A stretch of 64,000 bases of DNA from an uncultured Dysosmobacter sp. (GTDB lineage Bacteria > Bacillota > Clostridia > Oscillospirales > Oscillospiraceae), in the NCBI RefSeq assembly GCF_947631165.1, contig NZ_CANRKH010000001.1, positions 62,001 to 126,000 on the forward strand, in the 5' to 3' direction. This document shows, piece after piece, positions 1-9,377 of this stretch. The translations under genes were made by a program, and so were the position numbers. Every line of letters starts with the position of its first letter. Position 1 is the stretch's first letter. The notes beneath the pieces are model-generated. The model was given only the letters and a program-made list of their open reading frames with translations. It was not told the origin of the DNA and did not search any database.

Positions 1-957
1 AGCGAAAAGCGGTACTTCAACATCAGCATCCTTCCCAATAAGCTGATGGAGATCCTGCGGACCGCCGGCTGGTATGGTCTGCTGATCCCGCGGGAACATC
101 TGCGGATCGATTCTCTCGCCAAGCTGGAGGCGGCCACAGATTACGCAATCATGGCCCTCAAGTCCTATATGGACAAATTCTTCAAATATGAAAAGGAGCG
201 CTGGGAGGCGCCGCTGCTGGAATATGCCCCGCTGAACATCAATGACCGCAACTTTTTGGGTACGTATCACATCACCTACACGCGGCAGCACCCATGGGAC
301 ACCACCGGCGACGCCCTGGGGACCTTCCTGGAAGAGACCTCCGCCACGCTCCGCGCATCCAACGGGCTGGGCGCATATAAAAAAGAGGCTCTCCGCGGCA
401 GGATGGTGCTGCTGGACTGCAAGCCCCACCTCTATGCTCCCCTCATCTGCCTTGAAAAGAGCGACCCGCAGATCCAGGTTTCGCCGGATGTGCTCAACCG
501 CGGCGAGATGCTCTTTATGGATCGCCTGAATGCATACACCGACAGCCACAGCGATGAGCTGAAGGAAACGCCGCTGTACCTGCTTCGGAATCAGAGCAGG
601 ACCGGCATCGGTTTCTTTGAGGCGGGCAACTTCTATCCCGACTTCATCCTGTGGATCGACACCGCGAAAGTCCAGTATATTTCCTTCATCGACCCAAAGG
701 GCCTGGTGTATGTCAATCCGGACCACTGCAAGGTAGAATTCTGCAAGACCATCAAGGATCTGGAGGCAAGGCTCTCGCCGCCGGCAGGCGGAAAACGCAT
801 CGTGCTGAATTCTTTCATCATGTCCGCCACGCCGTCCAGCCTGCTGCACAGCCAATGGGCCATGGATCAGGCCCAGCTGGAGGAAAAGAATGTGTATGCG
901 CTTGACGATCCCTCCTGCGTGGAACGAATGATCCGCAAGATCCTGGGACAAGTCTGA
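1..957 (+). CDS. C-terminal part of a type III restriction-like helicase/nuclease (5' end outside window)
   Basis: Frame 1 is open from the first base, so the gene starts upstream; the first ATG in the window (46) is not the real start. Seen: a segment reading FFEAGNFYPDFILWI followed about 15 residues later by SFIDPKG, the PD-(D/E)xK nuclease pattern found at the C terminus of type III restriction Res subunits and related DEAD/DEAH helicases. Known: such proteins cut foreign DNA with a Mod methylase partner. Inferred: the ATPase motor lies upstream. No Mod gene can be checked here. It ends at a strong terminator and faces groL tail to tail. Confidence 0.6.
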   Translation, partial: SEKRYFNISILPNKLMEILRTAGWYGLLIPREHLRIDSLAKLEAATDYAIMALKSYMDKFFKYEKERWEAPLLEYAPLNINDRNFLGTYHITYTRQHPWDTTGDALGTFLEETSATLRASNGLGAYKKEALRGRMVLLDCKPHLYAPLICLEKSDPQIQVSPDVLNRGEMLFMDRLNAYTDSHSDELKETPLYLLRNQSRTGIGFFEAGNFYPDFILWIDTAKVQYISFIDPKGLVYVNPDHCKVEFCKTIKDLEARLSPPAGGKRIVLNSFIMSATPSSLLHSQWAMDQAQLEEKNVYALDDPSCVERMIRKILGQV

Positions 958-978
958 CCTTGTGCCGAAACGCAGAAC

Positions 979-1015
979 AAGGCCGCCGCTCACTTGCCGT
1001 GAGCGGCGGCCTTTT
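979..1015 (+). terminator. Intrinsic terminator after the nuclease gene
   Basis: A 15-bp GC-rich stem (979-993 with 999-1013) around a 5-nt loop, followed by T-rich sequence, 22 bases after the stop codon. It separates the rightward nuclease gene from the leftward groL. Confidence 0.85.
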
Positions 1016-1114
1016 CCTTCTGAATAAACACTTGTTCTAAGTTATTGTCGTAAGCGCAAATCCACCGGTCAGCTTCCGCCGGCCCCAGCGTTCTCAGCGC
1101 TTAACGGTCAACTC

Positions 1115-2761
<1,647 letters not shown>

Positions 2762-2767
2762 TTAAAG

Positions 2768-2834
2768 CGGGGGACTGCGTCCCCCCTTTAGATTCCCCCT
2801 CGCCAGTCTGCGAACTGGCGCCGCCCAAGGCGGC
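2768..2834. repeat. Three stacked hairpins between groS and groL
   Basis: The groS-groL gap (2741-2923) holds three consecutive perfect inverted repeats: 2769-2785 (7-bp stem), 2802-2819 (6-bp stem) and 2820-2834 (6-bp stem). None has a T-run that would stop leftward transcription. They could set the groES:groEL mRNA ratio by processing, or be a dispersed genomic repeat; the window has no second copy to decide. Confidence 0.55.
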
Positions 2835-2923
2835 TGGGGTCAGGGTATTTTTGCCACGTACGCGCCGCGGAAAAAATAATTTTCATAATTTTCGCCTCTG
2901 GCGAAAAAGCTGCTCAAAAACGA

Positions 2924-3208
2924 TTATTCGACGATCGCCAGAATGTCGTTCTGACGAACGACCACGTATTCCACCTCTTCCAGGGTGACCTTGGTGCCGG
3001 CATACTGGCTGGTGATGACCTTGTCGCCGGGCTTCACGGTCATGGTGACTTCCTTGCCGTCCACCATGCCGCCGGGGCCGACGGAGATGACTTCCGCCAC
3101 AGAGGGCTTCTCCTTGGCACTGCCGGTGAGGATGATGCCGCCCTTGGTGGTCTCCTCGGTCTCCACCATCTTCAGGATCACACGATCAGCAAGCGGGGTG
3201 AGTTTCAT
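2924..3208 (-). CDS. groS: Co-chaperonin GroES, 10 kDa subunit
   Basis: 94 residues, the usual GroES length, starting MKLTPLADRVILK and carrying the mobile-loop region TKGGIILTGSAKEKP. It caps GroEL and closes the folding chamber. A GGAGG ribosome site precedes the ATG. It is the first gene of the operon, immediately downstream of CIRCE, so it is expected to be heat-induced through HrcA. Confidence 0.97.
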   Translation of the reverse strand: MKLTPLADRVILKMVETEETTKGGIILTGSAKEKPSVAEVISVGPGGMVDGKEVTMTVKPGDKVITSQYAGTKVTLEEVEYVVVRQNDILAIVE

Positions 3209-3256
3209 TTGGGTTTCCTCCTTATGATATAAAAAATTATGAAAGCAAATCCAGCG

Positions 3257-3283
3257 TTAGCACTCAACCTTCTCGAGTGCTAA
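3257..3283 (-). promoter_or_regulatory. CIRCE operator (HrcA binding site)
   Basis: Exact TTAGCACTC-N9-GAGTGCTAA inverted repeat, with further pairing outside the arms. It sits between the promoter and the groS start, the standard position for HrcA repression of groESL in Firmicutes. Confidence 0.97.
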
Positions 3284-3290
3284 CGCTGTT

Positions 3291-3319
3291 ATCATAGTAC
3301 AGTTGTCTCAGTTTGTAAA
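3291..3319 (-). promoter_or_regulatory. Sigma-A-type promoter of groESL
   Basis: On the minus strand TTTACA (3319-3314), a 17-bp spacer, then TATGAT (3296-3291). It ends 8 bp before CIRCE, so HrcA bound there would block the start site. Confidence 0.85.
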
Positions 3320-3371
3320 GGGGGATTTTGACAAAAGTTATGAAGAATTTGTAAATGTTCCGGCAATGCCC

Positions 3372-4298
3372 CTACTGGGCGGTGGCGTTGGGGTCGCAGC
3401 CCCTGGGTCCGAAGAAGCTCAGCCGCTTGTCCGCCAGGCGCATGACCACCTGGCGGCCGCGGAAGCACTCGCCGTCCAGGCAGGAGACGATGTCCTCCTC
3501 TGCCTGGATGCGGACTTCCCTGGCGGTGGACACCCGGATCAGCTCCTGGGGCAATCTCGCATGTTCTCCGGCAGAATAGGGATTGAAAAGCCGGGCAAAG
3601 GTCAGCTTGCTGACATTTTTGATCAGGACCGTATGTAATACGCCGTCGTCCATCCGGGCTTCCGGCACGGGCGTGGAGCCGCCGCCGTAGTAGCGGCCGT
3701 TGCACATGGACACCAGGGCAAAATCATCTTCCACCTTTTCCCCATCCAGCCAGACGGTCCAGCGATGGCCGATGGGGCGAAAGAGGAAGTTTACCGCCAC
3801 TGAGGCCAGATAGCTGCCCCGGCCATTGAGCAGAGGAGAGCTGCTGAACTGGTGAACGCTGTCTGCGACCCGGGCGTCGATGCCGTTGCAGGCGATGGTG
3901 ACGCAGTACCGCCCATTGCAGTCGATCAGGTCCAGGGAAATCGTCTCCCCATCCCACAAATTTTCAGCATCCCGGAATTTCTCCATATCCGGGCCAAAAT
4001 TTTTCAGGAAATCGTTGCCTGTGCCGGCAGGCACACAGGTCATGGCAGCGTTGGAAAAGCCCGCGATGCCATTGGCTACCTCGTGGACGGTGCCGTCGCC
4101 GCCGCAGGCATAGAGCCGCAGCGGCTGGCCGGTCTCCGCCAGCTTCCGGGCCATGTCCGCGGCGCCGCCGGGCCGGTCCGTCAGCATGCAGGCGCACTCC
4201 AGCCCGTGCCGCTCCCGCATCCGGTCCGCCATGGCGTAGATCCGGGCAGTCTGGTCCTTTTTTCCGGCCTTGGGATTGATGATAAAGATGTGGCGCAT
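3372..4298 (-). CDS. Diacylglycerol/lipid kinase family protein (YegS/DagK type)
   Basis: 308 residues. The N terminus reads IFIINPKAGK and the nucleotide-binding motif CGGDGTVHEV lies near residue 75, followed by PAGTGNDF, the signature of the DAGK catalytic domain. Such enzymes phosphorylate diacylglycerol or a related lipid with ATP at the inner membrane face. The C-terminal half is the usual beta-sandwich. It is followed leftward by the groES control region and preceded by a hypothetical gene 10 bp upstream, so the two may form an operon. Exact lipid substrate cannot be told from sequence. Confidence 0.85.
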   Translation of the reverse strand: MRHIFIINPKAGKKDQTARIYAMADRMRERHGLECACMLTDRPGGAADMARKLAETGQPLRLYACGGDGTVHEVANGIAGFSNAAMTCVPAGTGNDFLKNFGPDMEKFRDAENLWDGETISLDLIDCNGRYCVTIACNGIDARVADSVHQFSSSPLLNGRGSYLASVAVNFLFRPIGHRWTVWLDGEKVEDDFALVSMCNGRYYGGGSTPVPEARMDDGVLHTVLIKNVSKLTFARLFNPYSAGEHARLPQELIRVSTAREVRIQAEEDIVSCLDGECFRGRQVVMRLADKRLSFFGPRGCDPNATAQ

Positions 4299-4308
4299 AG
4301 GCGATACC

Positions 4309-4962
4309 TCATTTATTTGTAAATTGGGAGATCGCGTAAAAGCGGGGAAAGTCCTTCTGCGCCGCCTGCCCGATCTTCACGGATGGGCGGTAGAACTGCC
4401 CGTCCAGCTGGAACCGCAGGCCGCGGGAGAGGGCGGAGATCCGTTCCTTCAGCAGCAGGAAGTCCTGATAGCCGGAGAGAGTGGCCGTGGACTGCCAGGT
4501 GCTGTCCCCACGGGAGATCTCCTTGGGATAGAACGCCTCATAGCCCACGATGTTTTGGGGAAACTGCACATAGGAGTTCCGCAGGCTGACCCAGTGGCTT
4601 TCAGGGTCGATGGTCATGGCGAAGGGAGCCAAGGCGGCGCAGGGTTCCGGAAAGACCGGCAGGAGGAACTGCTGCCCTTCATAGGTGTGCTCGCTGCCGT
4701 AGGGACAGCGGGCGAGATCCGTGGTGAGACCGATGTGCCTCATCAAAGGCCAATCCGCCTCATGAGACAGCGCCTCGCCCCGGGACAGCTTGCCGTACAG
4801 CCGGCGGTAGGAGGCCAGGAACTCCTCCGCCGGCATCTCCCGGTAGCCCACGGGGACGTGGCAGTTGAATTGCACCAAATGGAATGGCTCCAGCACCTTT
4901 GCCAGCTCCCTGGGTGTCAAAATGAAGCGGAAGAAGTTCCATCCCCTGGGCATATATTCCAT
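4309..4962 (-). CDS. Conserved hypothetical protein, 217 aa
   Basis: No family recognised. Soluble, rich in aromatic residues, with no signal peptide or membrane segment. It lies 6 bp after an RNA methyltransferase gene and 10 bp before the lipid kinase-like gene, all leftward, so probably one operon. Coding character is typical of the neighbours. Confidence 0.7.
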   Translation of the reverse strand: MEYMPRGWNFFRFILTPRELAKVLEPFHLVQFNCHVPVGYREMPAEEFLASYRRLYGKLSRGEALSHEADWPLMRHIGLTTDLARCPYGSEHTYEGQQFLLPVFPEPCAALAPFAMTIDPESHWVSLRNSYVQFPQNIVGYEAFYPKEISRGDSTWQSTATLSGYQDFLLLKERISALSRGLRFQLDGQFYRPSVKIGQAAQKDFPRFYAISQFTNK

Positions 4963-4968
4963 AACCCG

Positions 4969-6078
4969 TTACCTCCCATAGAAAAACGCGTCGCACTTCA
5001 GCATCCCGTTGTACAGCTTCCGCTTCTTGTCGGCAGGGCGGCCAAAGGCCCGTTCAAATTCCGTGTGGGAGCTGAGGACGATGACCCGCCACTTGGGAGA
5101 CAGGGCCCGAAGGGCGTGTCCGAATGTTCGGTACAGGTCCTCCGCCTCCTTCTTCTCCAGCAGACGCTCACCGTAGGGTGGATTGGTCACCAGCTGGCCG
5201 TATTCGCTGTCCCGGTGGAATTTCCCGGCGTCCGCCGCTTCGAAGCGGACGCAGTCCTCCACGCCTGCCAGCTCCGCGTTGTGGCGGGCCAGCTCCACCG
5301 CGGCGGGATCGATGTCGCCGCCCCAGATGTCGTAAGTCCCATGGAACTCCCGGTCCATGGCTTCGTCGGCGGCGTCCAGCCACAGTTTGCTGTCCATGTT
5401 CTTCCACTTTTGGGCGGAAAAGCTGCGGTCCAGGCCCGGGGCGCGGTTCTTGGCGATGAGCGCCGCCTCGATGGGGATTGTCCCGCTGCCGCAGAAGGGG
5501 TCGCAGAAGGGGTCCCGGCCCCGGTAGCGGGACAGGAGCACCAGGGCCGCCGCCAGGGTCTCCCGCAGGGGTGCGCCCATGTTCCGCGCCCGATAGCCCC
5601 GCTTGTAAAGGCCCTCGCCGGAGGTGTCCAGATACAGCGTGGCCACGTCCTTGATGATGGCGAATTGGATCTGATAGCGGCTGCCGCTCTCCGGCAGGGT
5701 CTCACAGCCGTAGACCCGCCCCAGCCGCTGGGCCGACGCTTTTTTCACGATGGCCTGACAGGCGGGGACGGAGTGGAGTGTGGAATTCAGAGAGTAGCCC
5801 TTCACCGGAAATTCGCCGTCCCGGGGGATGTAGTCCTCCCAGGGCAGGGCCAGCACACCCTGGAACAGGGCCTCAAAGTCCTTGGCGGGAAAACTGCCCA
5901 GCTCCATCAGGACCCGGGCGCCGCAGCGCAGGTTGATGTTCAGCCGGGCGATGTCCGCCATGGTGCCCTCACAGTGGACCCGGCCATTCTCCGCCCGGAC
6001 GTTTTGCAATTGCAGGCGCTTCATCTCATCCGCCACCAGCGCTTCCAGCCCGAACAGACAGGGGACCGTCAGGATCAT
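4969..6078 (-). CDS. THUMP-domain class I SAM RNA methyltransferase (RlmL/YpsC-like)
   Basis: 369 residues from the ATG at 6078, chosen because AAGGAGG lies 8 bases upstream; the open frame extends 23 codons further but lacks a ribosome site. Seen: a THUMP-like N-terminal half, then DPFCGSGTIPIEAAL (SAM motif I, about residue 190) and TNPPYGERL (catalytic NPPY motif). Known: this family makes N2-methylguanosine in 23S rRNA. Inferred target is therefore 23S rRNA; tRNA-modifying relatives share the layout. Confidence 0.88.
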   Translation of the reverse strand: MILTVPCLFGLEALVADEMKRLQLQNVRAENGRVHCEGTMADIARLNINLRCGARVLMELGSFPAKDFEALFQGVLALPWEDYIPRDGEFPVKGYSLNSTLHSVPACQAIVKKASAQRLGRVYGCETLPESGSRYQIQFAIIKDVATLYLDTSGEGLYKRGYRARNMGAPLRETLAAALVLLSRYRGRDPFCDPFCGSGTIPIEAALIAKNRAPGLDRSFSAQKWKNMDSKLWLDAADEAMDREFHGTYDIWGGDIDPAAVELARHNAELAGVEDCVRFEAADAGKFHRDSEYGQLVTNPPYGERLLEKKEAEDLYRTFGHALRALSPKWRVIVLSSHTEFERAFGRPADKKRKLYNGMLKCDAFFYGR

Positions 6079-6531
6079 GAGGCGCACCTCCTTATCAAAG
6101 TCAAATATATTGATATTCAGTATAACAGGAAATAAAGAAATGTGCAATGCGTGGGAGAGGCGTTCCGCCGCTCAAAGGAAAAACAGCATTCTTGCCTCAG
6201 GCGGCCTGGTGTGATATAATTTATATGATGTGCCGCAGCAAACTGAAATTTGGGAGGCGCAGCATGATATGCCGCCCTTCCATATGACATGAGGTACGGC
6301 GACAGCTTCCAATTGATCGGTCATTTCCATTTTGAAGCGCCCGTTCCGCCTGGATTGTAACCAAATTGAAATTCTTTTTCCCATCCGGATATGGTATGAT
6401 AAAGACGGAGGCTCCACCGACGTGATTTTTAGGCGTGTAAACTTCAAGTTGCCCGTTTTCTGCCGCCGCAAATCAGAGTTGGTGAAATTCAGCGGCGGCC
6501 TCTGCTACAATAAAGGTACGGAGGGGATGAG
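6079..6531. other. Divergent intergenic region without a convincing gene
   Basis: A 450-bp AT-richer region between the leftward methyltransferase and the rightward Xre gene. Open frames here (for example 6172-6471, minus) lack ribosome sites and coding character. A plausible -10 hexamer, TACAAT, precedes the Xre gene near 6509, but I see no well-spaced -35 partner. Confidence 0.5.
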
Positions 6532-7074
6532 ATGGCCTTTGGAGAGCGGCTGCAGGAACTGCGCCGGAGCAATGGAATGACCCAGGAGAAATTTGCCGCC
6601 CAGCCGAAGGTCTCCCGCCAGACGGTGAGCAAGTGGGAATCCTGCCGGGGCTATCCCGAGATTGGGAAGATCATCTACATCTGCAACACATACCCTCAGT
6701 GGATAAAGGGAAACACGCTTGCCAGCGGTTAAAATCAACGCTGGCGACGTCATTGTCCTAGGTGGGCTATCGCCCGGCAACGAGGATAACACCGCCAGCC
6801 GCTCAAGATGCCCCGAAAAACCGCGTTTCCCTTTGTCCACTGAGGGTACGGTGTCAATATGAACGAGCTGTTCGACGAGGAGGTCCCGCGGCCGCGGCAG
6901 AATGGCAGGGCAAATATTCCAGCCCCTATCCAAAGCCCCACGCTGAAAACTGCTCTGGCGGATTTTTGCAGCAACTTGTCCCCCTGCAACAAAGGGATCA
7001 GATTTGGAACGCTGGCCGCGGCGGCGCTGCTGGTCCTGCTGTTCGTAAGACATGTGAGAGGAGGAACAGACAAT
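6532..7074 (+). pseudogene. Xre-family regulator gene interrupted by a small TA-flanked element
   Basis: The 5' part encodes an Xre helix-turn-helix (residues about 5-50: GERLQELRRSNGMTQEKF, then VSRQTVSKWE) and runs to CNT at 6690. A 154-bp element with inverted ends follows and brings a stop at 6730. After it the frame resumes as YGVNMNELFDEE, the normal continuation of such regulators. Removing the element plus one TA restores an unbroken frame ending in a membrane helix near 7010-7045. The restored frame runs on into nfeD with no stop, so the ancestral protein may have been membrane-anchored or fused to NfeD. Confidence 0.8.
6693..6846. mobile_element. MITE-like non-autonomous element, TA target duplication
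   Basis: 154 bp with terminal inverted repeats of about 26 bp (outer part CCCTCAGTGGA, then AAAGGGAAAC with one mismatch) flanked by TA on both sides (6691-6692 and 6847-6848). It encodes nothing. TA duplication and this size fit a miniature element moved by an IS630/Tc1-mariner transposase; no such transposase is in the window. Confidence 0.85.
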
Positions 7075-7521
7075 ATGATGACAATGATATGGGTTGGCGC
7101 CATCGTTGTGTTCGGCGTGGTGGAAGCGGTCACGGCGGGCCTGGTGTCTATTTGGTTCGTGGCCGGCGCTCTGGCGGCCATGCTGGCGGCTGTCGGCGGC
7201 CTGAGCGTGTTGGCACAGATCGTCGCCTTCATCGCGGTATCGGCCCTGGCACTGGCTGTGACCCGTCCCCTGGTCAGGAAATTCACCACGGGCCGGGCAA
7301 TCCCCACCAATCTGGACCGGGTTGTCGGAGAGACTGGCAAGGTGACGGAGACCATCGACAATGAAAATTCCACCGGCGCCGTCTATATAGAGGGCAAGAC
7401 CTGGACCGCCCGCAGCGCGGACGGCGGGGTGATCCCGGCGGAGATGCCGGTCCGCATCGTGAAAATAGAGGGCGTCAAGCTCTTTGTTGAAAAAATAAAA
7501 GTGACGGAGGGAACAATATAA
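7075..7521 (+). CDS. NfeD-like membrane protein
   Basis: 148 residues: two or three hydrophobic helices (residues 1-65) followed by a small C-terminal OB-fold-like domain (GETGKVTETI to EGVKLFVEKI). Start chosen at ATG 7075 with GAGAGGAGG upstream; the open frame continues 5' into the broken Xre gene. NfeD proteins partner SPFH proteins in membrane microdomains; the next gene, overlapping by one base, is exactly such a protein. Confidence 0.85.
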   Translation: MMTMIWVGAIVVFGVVEAVTAGLVSIWFVAGALAAMLAAVGGLSVLAQIVAFIAVSALALAVTRPLVRKFTTGRAIPTNLDRVVGETGKVTETIDNENSTGAVYIEGKTWTARSADGGVIPAEMPVRIVKIEGVKLFVEKIKVTEGTI

Positions 7522-8465
7522 TGAATTTAGGAACAATCGCGGTCATCATTCTGGTGATCCTGCTGCTGATCCTCATTGTCAGCAACATCGTGGTGGTCCA
7601 GCAGTCCCGGGCCTATGTGGTAGAGCGCCTGGGTGCGTTCCGGGCGGTCTGGAACGTGGGATTGCACCTAAAGATCCCGTTTATCGAGCGTATCGCGAAA
7701 AAGGTGTCTCTGAAGGAACAGGTGGCGGATTTCGCCCCCCAGCCCGTGATCACCAAGGATAACGTCACCATGCAGATCGACACCGTCATCTATTTTCAGA
7801 TCACGGACCCCAAGCTCTATACCTACGGCGTGGAGCATCCCATGAACGCCATCGAGAACCTGACCGCCACCACGCTCCGCAATATCATCGGCGACATGGA
7901 GCTGGACCAGTCCCTCACCAGCCGTGACATCATCAACTCTCGGATGCGGGCCATCCTGGACGAGGCCACAGACCCCTGGGGCATCAAGGTCAACCGTGTC
8001 GAGCTGAAGAACATCATCCCGCCCAAGGAGATCCAGAACGCCATGGAGAAGCAGATGAAAGCGGAGCGGGAGCGCCGCGAGTCCATCCTCCAGGCCGAGG
8101 GTACCAAGCAGTCCCAGATCCTGGTGGCTGAGGGTGAGAAGCAGTCCGCCATCCTGAAGGCAGAGGCCGCCAAGGAGGCTGCCATCAAGCGGGCCGAGGG
8201 CGAGAAGGAGGCCCGGATCATGGCCGCCGACGCCGAGGCACAGGCCATCATGAAGGTGCAGCAGGCCCTGGCTGACTCTCTGAAGCTTCTGAACGCCGCC
8301 GCCCCCAATGACCAGGTGGTAAAGCTGAAGGCTCTGGAGGCCATGCAGAAGGTGGCGGACGGCAAGGCCACCAAGATCATCATCCCCAGCGAACTGCAGG
8401 GTCTGGCGGGGCTCGCCGCCAGCGCGAAGGCCGTGTTCGAGAGTGAGGACCCCAAAGCAGAGTAA
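7521..8465 (+). CDS. SPFH/Band 7 (stomatin/paraslipin-like) membrane protein
   Basis: 314 residues: an N-terminal membrane helix (about 5-25), a Band 7 domain (about 25-190) and an Ala/Glu/Lys-rich coiled coil (about 190-270) with repeated AEG-K-AI units. Known: oligomeric scaffolds of membrane domains, often paired with NfeD and linked to protein quality control. The ATG overlaps the nfeD stop (TAATG), so translation is coupled. A terminator follows at once. Confidence 0.92.
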   Translation: MNLGTIAVIILVILLLILIVSNIVVVQQSRAYVVERLGAFRAVWNVGLHLKIPFIERIAKKVSLKEQVADFAPQPVITKDNVTMQIDTVIYFQITDPKLYTYGVEHPMNAIENLTATTLRNIIGDMELDQSLTSRDIINSRMRAILDEATDPWGIKVNRVELKNIIPPKEIQNAMEKQMKAERERRESILQAEGTKQSQILVAEGEKQSAILKAEAAKEAAIKRAEGEKEARIMAADAEAQAIMKVQQALADSLKLLNAAAPNDQVVKLKALEAMQKVADGKATKIIIPSELQGLAGLAASAKAVFESEDPKAE

Positions 8466-8477
8466 GCAGCAATTCAA

Positions 8478-8507
8478 AGGCGCAGGCATTTGCCTGCGCC
8501 TTTTTTC
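8478..8507 (+). terminator. Intrinsic terminator after the SPFH gene
   Basis: A stem of about 10 bp (AGGCGCAGGCA with its complement) around a 3-nt loop, followed by a six-T run. It sits at the meeting point with the leftward DUF305 gene. Confidence 0.9.
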
Positions 8508-9075
8508 AGCAGCTCCTTCGCCTCAGCAGCGCCCGCATCTCCTCCACACCCTTTTCCTGAGAGGAGATGATGGTGCACAAAATAGGCACCAGCTCTGGGC
8601 AGACGCCGTATCGCAGAGCGTTTTTTGCCATATGGATAGCCCCTTCATGATGGGGGATCATCTCCCTCATGAAATCCGCCGCGATGTCGCTGACCTCCGC
8701 CGCCCCGCCCATCTCCCGGAACATCGTTCCGTAGATCAGGTCCATCCGCCGCTGGTAAAGCGCCAGATCTCCCGGTGGGCTTTCCAGCGCAGCGCAGCGA
8801 TGCAGGGCCGCCCGCATGGCGGCGATGCCTTGAGTCTGCTCCGTAATGATGCCCTCCGCGATGCGCCGCAGCGCACAGCCGGTGATATGGGGCAGAGCGT
8901 TCCGGCTCATTTCAATAGCCGCCTGGTGGTGGGGGATCATCTGAACGATGAAGTTGTGGGAGATGCTGTCCGTCAGTTCCGCGCCAGTCATGGCGCCGAT
9001 CATATCGTCCAGGATCTGGTAAAAGCGAAGCAGATAGCTCTTTGTCTGCTCCGGCAGGACACACGCAGTCCGCAT
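8506..9075 (-). CDS. DUF305 family protein
   Basis: 189 residues from ATG 9075, chosen for AAGGAGG eight bases upstream; the open frame runs 21 codons further without a ribosome site. Seen twice: the DUF305 signature FxxxMIPHHxxAIxMxxxAL (near residues 45 and 140), with paired His residues typical of a ferritin-like four-helix metal-binding fold. No export signal. Function of the family is unsettled; metal handling is often suggested. Confidence 0.85.
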   Translation of the reverse strand: MRTACVLPEQTKSYLLRFYQILDDMIGAMTGAELTDSISHNFIVQMIPHHQAAIEMSRNALPHITGCALRRIAEGIITEQTQGIAAMRAALHRCAALESPPGDLALYQRRMDLIYGTMFREMGGAAEVSDIAADFMREMIPHHEGAIHMAKNALRYGVCPELVPILCTIISSQEKGVEEMRALLRRRSC

Positions 9076-9191
9076 GATGCCTTCCTCCTTCCCGGAACAG
9101 CCTATGCGAAAAAGCGGAGCAAGGTGCGGCAAGCACAAGGTATTGCCCCGCCGCAGCGGCCCAGCTTATCAGGGCCAAACCAGGAAAGCGC

Positions 9192-9228
9192 CAAGAGAAG
9201 AGACGGGTATAACCCGTCTCTTCTCTTG
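9192..9228. repeat. Perfect 17-bp inverted repeat beside the left prophage end
   Basis: Positions 9192-9208 pair perfectly with 9212-9228 around a 3-nt loop, ending 4 bp before the left 15-bp repeat. There is no T-run on either strand, so it is a weak terminator candidate; it may instead mark the integration target. Confidence 0.75.
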
Positions 9229-9232
9229 ACGC

Positions 9233-9247
9233 CATGTTACAAAAAGG
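9233..9247 (+). repeat. Left prophage boundary repeat (attL candidate)
   Basis: CATGTTACAAAAAGG, identical and in the same orientation as 61523-61537. Host-like genes lie to the left and phage genes to the right. At 15 bp it is too long for chance between two short intervals. Confidence 0.75.
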
Positions 9248-9377
9248 CCTTAATGTCAAGAACAAATTGCAATAATTAAGAACAATCAGCACAATAGACA
9301 ATCCGCCGCCTCCCATTTTGTGCTACTTCACAATAAAATGGGCATGACGACCAGCCGGGCGGGGCCTCCCGCTCGGC

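Noticed and set aside
4270-6135. A 621-codon plus-strand frame opposite the methyltransferase genes
   Set aside because: Shadow of the real minus-strand genes in high-GC DNA; similar long shadows lie opposite the fibre gene and the endolysin.
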